The translations under genes were made by a program, and so were the position numbers. Of a stretch of DNA of 10,039 bases, positions 6,252 to 10,039 are shown piece by piece. Origin of the DNA: Acidobacteriota bacterium. Lineage in GTDB: Bacteria > Acidobacteriota > Terriglobia > Terriglobales > Acidobacteriaceae. The stretch lies in contig JAJZAL010000191.1 of NCBI GenBank assembly GCA_021799405.1, forward strand, positions 1 to 10,039. The letters run 5' to 3'. How positions within the stretch are numbered: position 1 is the first letter of the stretch; every line of letters starts with the position of its first letter. The notes beneath the pieces were generated by a model. It saw only the letters and a list, made by a program, of their open reading frames with translations, searched no databases and was not told the DNA's origin.

Positions 6252-6947
6252 ATGTCCCAGGAACCCGATTCTCGCGTCGAGAGCCTGATTCCTCCTCAGC
6301 CCATTCCCGAGGGGGCGCAGGCATTTTCAAAACAGGTGCACAGCCTGCTCGATGGCCGGCCCAAGGACGACGCCACCGTGGCCAAGGCCTTCGACGGCAT
6401 GGACGATATGTTCGACCGTATCGCCGCGGGTCTCTATACGCTGGCCTCCATGCTGGTGGGCGAGGGCGAAGAGAGCGTGCGGCTGGTCGAGAAGGCGGTA
6501 GCGACGACCGAGGTCTCACCCTGCGATGATCCTCTGCAGGCGCGCAAGCGCTGCCGGACCGCGCTGTGCGGGGCTGCCCTCGACACTATCGCCCGGCGCG
6601 ATGCCGGCAGCCTGGCCGCTCCGCAGGGTTTCGAAGCGGCGGGTGGCTGCATTGAGGAGGACGACCTGGAGTCAGCCGGCGTGTCGCGCGAGGAACTGGA
6701 GCGGATGATCGCCGGACCGGATCGGGACCGGGTGCGGCAGTGGCTGGCGCAGCTTTCCACCGAACTGCGGACAGTCTTTGTCCTGAGGGCCGTGGCGGGA
6801 TTCACGGCGGCCGAGACGGCCGGTATGCTCGCCGGGCACGGAGGAGAGCGGGCCGCGGGATGGACCGCACAGGCGGTACGCGAATTGTTCCGCCAGGCGC
6901 TCTGCTCGCTCGCCTCGCAGCTGATTCAGAATTCGGCGGCACGATAA
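6252..6947 (+). CDS. Degenerate ECF sigma-70-like protein
   Basis: A 231-residue soluble protein. The part from about 48 to 115 (MDDMFDRIAAGLYTLASMLVG followed by EESVRLVEKAV) resembles sigma region 2, and about 160-225 (VRQWLAQLSTELRTVFVLRA, then GFTAAETAGMLA, then TAQAVRELFRQALCSLASQL) resembles sigma region 4 with its helix-turn-helix. The fit is imperfect. Region 2.2 lacks the usual D-x-x-Q core-binding signature (it reads VRLVEKAV), and the turn between the two region-4 helices is lengthened by AGHGGERAAGW. It may be an atypical ECF sigma factor or a regulator derived from one. The start is ATG 6252 with GGAGA at 6238-6242, 9 bases away; upstream TTG (6117) and GTG (6165) starts are in frame but extend into unconserved-looking sequence. 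It lies 211 bp upstream of the TolC-type gene on the same strand, so it could control the export genes; that is inference from position only. Confidence 0.6.
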   Translation: MSQEPDSRVESLIPPQPIPEGAQAFSKQVHSLLDGRPKDDATVAKAFDGMDDMFDRIAAGLYTLASMLVGEGEESVRLVEKAVATTEVSPCDDPLQARKRCRTALCGAALDTIARRDAGSLAAPQGFEAAGGCIEEDDLESAGVSREELERMIAGPDRDRVRQWLAQLSTELRTVFVLRAVAGFTAAETAGMLAGHGGERAAGWTAQAVRELFRQALCSLASQLIQNSAAR

Positions 6948-6975
6948 GCGGCGTGGTGGACCTCAGAGAGATTCC

Positions 6976-6995
6976 GTCTCCTGGGCACAGGAGGC
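6976..6995 (+). terminator. Possible terminator hairpin after the sigma-like gene
   Basis: An 8-bp stem GTCTCCTG/CAGGAGGC (one G-T pair) with a 4-base loop lies 29 bases past the stop. It is followed by AAAAG and, ten bases on, TTTT (7006-7009) rather than an immediate T-run, so termination would be weak. A second stem, GCAAAA/TTTTGC (6994-7011), overlaps its 3' arm and could be an alternative fold. Confidence 0.3.
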
Positions 6996-7057
6996 AAAAG
7001 CCAGATTTTGCAGCGGCTCGCGAACCTGGCAGGGGATGAACGTGTAGACCCGGGGGC

Positions 7058-7082
7058 GGTTCTATACTCTAGATTTAGAACC
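7058..7082 (+). promoter_or_regulatory. Candidate promoter/operator of the TolC-EmrA operon
   Basis: A perfect 7-bp inverted repeat, GGTTCTA (7058-7064) and TAGAACC (7076-7082), has an 11-base centre. A good -10 box, TATACT (7063-7068, 5/6), overlaps the left arm, and no recognisable -35 exists at 15-18 bp. Transcription would start near 7075, about 85 bases before the TTG of the tolC-type gene. A 25-bp dyad over a -10 is the usual place for a TetR- or MarR-type repressor; the missing -35 could instead mean an activator or alternative sigma factor. No TetR or MarR gene is in the window. Confidence 0.45.
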
Positions 7083-7158
7083 CTGCTGCCACGTAGACGC
7101 ATCCATTTAACGACGCGCATTTTCCCGGCAGAATCGCTTCTCAGTGAGTTGAATCATT

Positions 7159-8607
7159 TTGAATTTTTCACGGCATTCAGGAAATCGCACGGTCTACGTC
7201 TGTGCCCGCGGGCTGGTCTTGGGATTGGCGATCGCTCCATACCTGGCGGCGCCATTCGGACTGGACGCCCAGACGCCCCAGGTACCCAATCAGACGGCGC
7301 CCACAGCTTCCAGTTTTCAGGGCAGCGTGGCCGGCGGCCAGGTTTCGGCGCAGCCAATCAACCTCACTCTGGACGACGCCATCCAGCGGGGATTGAAGGC
7401 GAATCTCGGCATTATTTTGAGTGGCACCCAGACTGAGGCGGCGCGCGGCCAGCGGCTGAGCGAACTGCAAGGGCTGCTGCCTTCAGTGGACTTCAAGGCT
7501 AATGAAACCGTGATGCAGACTGACTTGGCGGCTGAAGGATTGCGTATCCCCGGCTTTCCGACGATCATCGGACCGTTCGGCTTCACTGACCTGCGGGCGG
7601 CGTTGAGCTGGTCACCGGTGCAACTCACTTCGCTGCACAACTACCTGGCCGCGCGCCATAACTTTGCCGCGGCGCAGTTGTCGGAGCAGGATGCACACGA
7701 CCTGGTGGTGCTGACGGTGGGCAATGCCTACCTGCTGGGGCTGGCAGACGAATCCCGCGTCAGCAGTGTGGAGGCGCAGGTGGCTACGGCGAAGGTTTCG
7801 CTGGATCAGGCGGTGGCAAACCACGAAGCGGGGACGGCGCCCATGCTCGACGAACTGCGGGCGCGGGTGGATTACCAGTCGCTCGAACAGCAGTTGATCG
7901 TGGCTCGGAACGCCCTGGAGAAGGATAAGCTGGCGCTGGCTCGCGCGATCGGGCTGCCCCTGGCGCAACAATTCAATCTGAGTGAGAAAGAGCCCTATGC
8001 GGCCTTCGACCAGACGGATGTGGATAAGGCAATTCATGAAGCTCAGGCCAACCGCAAGGATTTGGCTGCGCTGGTAGAGCAGACCGAGATGGCCGAAGAG
8101 CAGCGCAAAGCCGCTACCGCGGAGCGGCTGCCAACCCTGGAGATCAATGGGGACTACGGCGACATCGGCGTGAATGTGAACAACTCGCACGGTACCGTGG
8201 ATGCCTCGGCCACAATGAGTGTTCCGGTCTTCAAGGAATTTGCCCTGCGCGGCGATGCGCAGGTAGCGCAGGCGCAACTGGACACGGCCCGTGCGCAGCA
8301 ATCCGACAAGAGCGCGCAGATCGATGCGGACGTGCGCGATGCTCTGCTGGACATTGCGGCGGCGCAAAAGCAGGTTGAGGTGGCCCATTCCAGCGTTGCG
8401 CTGGCCGAGGAAGCTCTGAAAGAGGCGCAGGAGCGGTATGCCAACGGCGTCAGCGACAATCTGGCGGTGAGCCAGGCACAGCAATCGGTCGCGCAGGCGA
8501 ATGATCAGTATGTAACCAGCCTCTACCGGGATAATGTAGCCAAGCTTAATCTGGCGCGGGCCCTGGGCGACGCAAAGAATTACAAGAGCTATCTGGGAGG
8601 AAAGTAG
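7159..8607 (+). CDS. TolC-family outer-membrane efflux protein
   Basis: Outer-membrane factor of a tripartite export system; three copies form a beta-barrel and periplasmic alpha-tunnel. The 482 residues begin with a signal peptide (positively charged start, hydrophobic GLVLGLAIAPYLAAPFG at 18-34, likely cleavage after LDA37). Two tandem OEP repeats follow: the first from INLTLDDAIQRGL (67-79) to about 268, the second from about 285 to 475, opening with KAIHEAQANRKDL and containing EAQERYANGVSDNLAVSQAQ (422-441). The long, alanine- and glutamine-rich helices are typical. The strand region DFKANETV and the LRAALSW segment fit the barrel portions. The start is TTG 7159: an in-frame TGA lies three codons upstream, no ATG or GTG gives a full signal peptide, and only weak ribosome-binding sequence is visible. 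Its stop is 2 bp before the EmrA-type gene, so the two are one operon. The length is normal for the family; no specific substrate can be assigned. Confidence 0.92.
   Translation: MNFSRHSGNRTVYVCARGLVLGLAIAPYLAAPFGLDAQTPQVPNQTAPTASSFQGSVAGGQVSAQPINLTLDDAIQRGLKANLGIILSGTQTEAARGQRLSELQGLLPSVDFKANETVMQTDLAAEGLRIPGFPTIIGPFGFTDLRAALSWSPVQLTSLHNYLAARHNFAAAQLSEQDAHDLVVLTVGNAYLLGLADESRVSSVEAQVATAKVSLDQAVANHEAGTAPMLDELRARVDYQSLEQQLIVARNALEKDKLALARAIGLPLAQQFNLSEKEPYAAFDQTDVDKAIHEAQANRKDLAALVEQTEMAEEQRKAATAERLPTLEINGDYGDIGVNVNNSHGTVDASATMSVPVFKEFALRGDAQVAQAQLDTARAQQSDKSAQIDADVRDALLDIAAAQKQVEVAHSSVALAEEALKEAQERYANGVSDNLAVSQAQQSVAQANDQYVTSLYRDNVAKLNLARALGDAKNYKSYLGGK
8595..8600 (+). promoter_or_regulatory. 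Ribosome-binding site of the EmrA-type gene, inside the end of the TolC-type gene
   Basis: GGGAGG lies within the last codons of the upstream gene, 9 bases before a GTG start at 8610-8612. It supports that GTG over later in-frame starts and shows translational coupling of the pair. Confidence 0.65.
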
Positions 8608-8609
8608 AC

Positions 8610-9839
8610 GTGGCGGAATCGATTCGAACACCGGCTCAGACCGAGCCGGTTGCAGACACTGAGATCGTAGAGCCGCAGCCCCGCCGCAAGGGCTTCATTG
8701 TGGCCGCGATTGCGGTCATAGTGTTGATTTCGGCAGGTATCTGGTGGAGCTCCACTTTCACCGAGGATACGGATGATGCCCAGATCAGCGGTCACCTGAT
8801 TCAGATCAGCTCGCGCATCAACGGCCAGGTGCTGAAGGTCTTTGTCGAGGAAAACCAGAAGGTGAAGAAGGGCGATCTCATCGCCGAACTGGACCCGAGG
8901 GATTACGAAGTGGCAGTGGAGAATGCGCAGGCCGCTCTGGACAGCGCCAAAGCCAATGCCGTGGCAGCCAAGGTGTATGTGCCGATCACCACGGTCAACA
9001 CGGGCAGCAATTTGCGTTCGGCGACTGCCGACGTGACCGGGGCGCAGGCCGCCGTATCGCAGGCGGAGCAGCAACTTGACGCGGCCAAGGCCCGTGTGGC
9101 GCAGGCCCAGGCCAACTATTTCAAGGCACAATCCGACCTGACGCGGTATAAACCGCTGGTGGAAAGAGATGTGATCAGCAAGCAGCAGTACGATGCAGCC
9201 GTGGCGGCGGCAGACGCAACCAAGGCCGCCCTGGCCGATACGCGCGCCAGTGAGCAGGCGGCCGCCGACGGCGTGCGAGTGGCGCACCAGCGCGAGACAC
9301 AAGCTCAGGCAAATTTGAAATACGCCGAAACGGGACCGCAGCAGGTGGCTTTGCAGTCCGCCCGGGCCAAGCAGGCGCTCGCCCAGGTGGAAGAGGCGCA
9401 GGCGAAACTGGACCAGGCCAAGCTCAATTTGAGCTACACCATGATCGTAGCGCCGGTGTCAGGCATCATCACCCGGAAAAGCGTGGAGATCAATCAGAAC
9501 GTATCGACGGGGCAGAATCTGCTGACCCTGGTTTCGCTCGAAGATTTGTGGGTTACCGCCAACTTCAAGGAGACGCAACTGCGGCGTATGAAGGCGGGCC
9601 AGCCGGTCAAGATTCACGTGGACGCCACGGATAAGGACTACTCGGGGCGGGTGACACAGATCGGAGGAGCCACGGGCTCGGTGCTGTCGCTTTTCCCGCC
9701 GGAAAACGCGACAGGGAACTACGTCAAGGTAGTGCAGCGGGTTCCGGTGCGGATCGACTTTACGGATCTTGCGAAAGAGGATCCCAATCATGAACTGAGG
9801 CCGGGATTGTCGCTCGAACCGTCTGTACGTGTGAAGTAA
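8610..9839 (+). CDS. emrA: EmrA-type HlyD-family membrane-fusion protein
   Basis: Periplasmic adaptor that bridges an inner-membrane drug pump and a TolC-type channel. The 409 residues have a cytoplasmic tail (1-27), one transmembrane helix (about 28-46), then TDDAQISGHLIQISSRINGQ (54-73) starting the lipoyl-like half-domain. A long alpha-helical hairpin follows, rich in Ala/Gln (about 97-275), then the second lipoyl half APVSGIITRKSVE (281-293). The beta-barrel region contains LWVTANFKETQL (313-324) and the hallmark TGSVLSLFPPENATGNYVKV (355-374), followed by VQRVPVRI. These signatures are specific to EmrA-type adaptors, which normally pair with DHA2-family MFS pumps such as EmrB. The start is a GTG with good ribosome-binding sequence upstream, two bases after the TolC-type stop. 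No EmrB gene follows: only 200 bases remain, and a convergent gene ends in them. The gene is intact. Confidence 0.93.
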   Translation: MAESIRTPAQTEPVADTEIVEPQPRRKGFIVAAIAVIVLISAGIWWSSTFTEDTDDAQISGHLIQISSRINGQVLKVFVEENQKVKKGDLIAELDPRDYEVAVENAQAALDSAKANAVAAKVYVPITTVNTGSNLRSATADVTGAQAAVSQAEQQLDAAKARVAQAQANYFKAQSDLTRYKPLVERDVISKQQYDAAVAAADATKAALADTRASEQAAADGVRVAHQRETQAQANLKYAETGPQQVALQSARAKQALAQVEEAQAKLDQAKLNLSYTMIVAPVSGIITRKSVEINQNVSTGQNLLTLVSLEDLWVTANFKETQLRRMKAGQPVKIHVDATDKDYSGRVTQIGGATGSVLSLFPPENATGNYVKVVQRVPVRIDFTDLAKEDPNHELRPGLSLEPSVRVK

Positions 9840-9876
9840 GGAGAACGGCCCCGCGGCGTCCGCCCCTCCCAGCGGA

Positions 9877-9888
9877 ATCAGCGCTGAT
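9877..9888. repeat. 12-bp perfect palindrome downstream of the EmrA-type gene
   Basis: ATCAGCGCTGAT is self-complementary with no spacer. It lies 38 bases past the EmrA-type stop, in the convergent gap. Its role is unknown and it may be chance. Confidence 0.3.
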
Positions 9889-9894
9889 GCGAGG

Positions 9895-9940
9895 GTGGCC
9901 GCTGCCGTCGAGCACGGTGATTCCCAGAGACAGCGGCTAC
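9895..9940. terminator. Possible bidirectional stem-loop between convergent genes
   Basis: A 10-bp stem (GTGGCCGCTG with CAGCGGCTAC, one G-T pair) encloses 26 bases that contain a smaller CCGT/ACGG stem (9905-9917). It sits between two convergent genes, where a shared terminator is expected, but neither strand has a T-run after it. It is the strongest fold in the gap; termination is inferred from position. Confidence 0.35.
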
Positions 9941-9980
9941 TGCACGGTTTCCGCGATAGGTAGAGGAACTGCGATTTGCT

Positions 9981-10039
9981 TTAGGTTCCGATGCCGGTCA
10001 GATCCCACACGTGGATGGTTTGCTGGTCGGCGCCTGACA
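9981..10039 (-). CDS. C-terminal end of a WD40-repeat protein (partial)
   Basis: On the minus strand the last 18 codons before a TAA (9981-9983) read SGADQQTIHVWDLTGIGT. This fits the closing strand of a WD40 repeat: a small-residue/Gly/Asp stretch, then a hydrophobic-x-V-W-D-L motif. The gene runs in from beyond the right edge and is convergent with the EmrA-type gene. Only 59 bases are visible, so the call rests on one short motif. If right, the full protein would be a beta-propeller; Acidobacteriota encode many such proteins, often fused to kinases or other domains. Confidence 0.5.
   Translation of the reverse strand, partial: SGADQQTIHVWDLTGIGT

Noticed and set aside
6740..7039. Plus-strand open frame (99 codons) overlapping the end of the sigma-like gene
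   Set aside because: Out-of-frame shadow, Gly/Arg-rich, no ribosome-binding site; not evidence of a frameshift because the sigma-like frame is continuous to its stop.
7612..8631. Long minus-strand open frame (339 codons) opposite the TolC-type gene
   Set aside because: It is the antisense of a clear TolC-family gene, is rich in Leu/Arg/His with no recognisable family, and has no promoter or ribosome-binding site that I can see.
8589..9302. Minus-strand open frame (237 codons) opposite the EmrA-type gene
   Set aside because: Antisense shadow of a strongly supported membrane-fusion gene; no domain recognised.
1..10039. CRISPR arrays, tRNA or rRNA genes, insertion sequences, attachment sites
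   Set aside because: No regularly spaced repeats, tRNA-like cloverleaf, rRNA segment, transposase or paired terminal repeats were recognised on reading both strands.

Overview
The window most likely comes from an Acidobacteriota chromosome. The main reason is a secreted protein that matches the 'VWFA-related Acidobacterial domain' family; the GC-rich coding style and an EmrA/TolC pair preceded by a sigma-like gene are compatible with this. No rRNA or other phylogenetic marker is present, so the assignment is an inference.

Layout. Positions 1-676 (minus) hold the N-terminal 225 residues of a P-loop ATPase of the AAA_14/DUF4143 type, cut by the left edge. It is AT-richer than the rest and has its own TTGACA/TATGCT promoter, placed so that the mRNA would be leaderless. 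Positions 839-2983 (minus) encode polyphosphate kinase 1 with all key active-site residues. Positions 3183-4658 (minus) encode a secreted M48 zinc protease, and 4732-5784 (minus) a secreted VWFA-related protein. The last two lie 73 bp apart and probably form an operon driven from a promoter near 5878-5906. A gene-poor divergent region follows (5785-6251).

On the plus strand, 6252-6947 encodes a degenerate ECF-sigma-like protein, 7159-8607 a TolC-type outer-membrane factor, and 8610-9839 an EmrA-type membrane-fusion protein. The tolC-type and emrA-type genes are 2 bp apart and clearly co-transcribed. A TATACT box inside a 25-bp inverted repeat (7058-7082) is their candidate promoter/operator. 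The usual EmrB permease does not follow. Instead the right edge holds the last 18 codons of a convergent gene (9981-10039, minus) that read like the end of a WD40 repeat.

Working together: the right-hand genes form an envelope export module that supplies the periplasmic adaptor and the outer-membrane channel, and its inner-membrane pump must be encoded elsewhere. The VWFA/M48 pair is a periplasmic or envelope module of unknown substrate. PPK1 is a housekeeping/stress enzyme. The points that most deserve follow-up are the permease-less EmrA/TolC pair with its sigma-like neighbour, the VWFA-M48 pair with a degenerate metal site, the predicted leaderless ATPase mRNA, and a possible short leader ORF running into ppk1. 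No CRISPR array, tRNA, rRNA or insertion sequence was seen.
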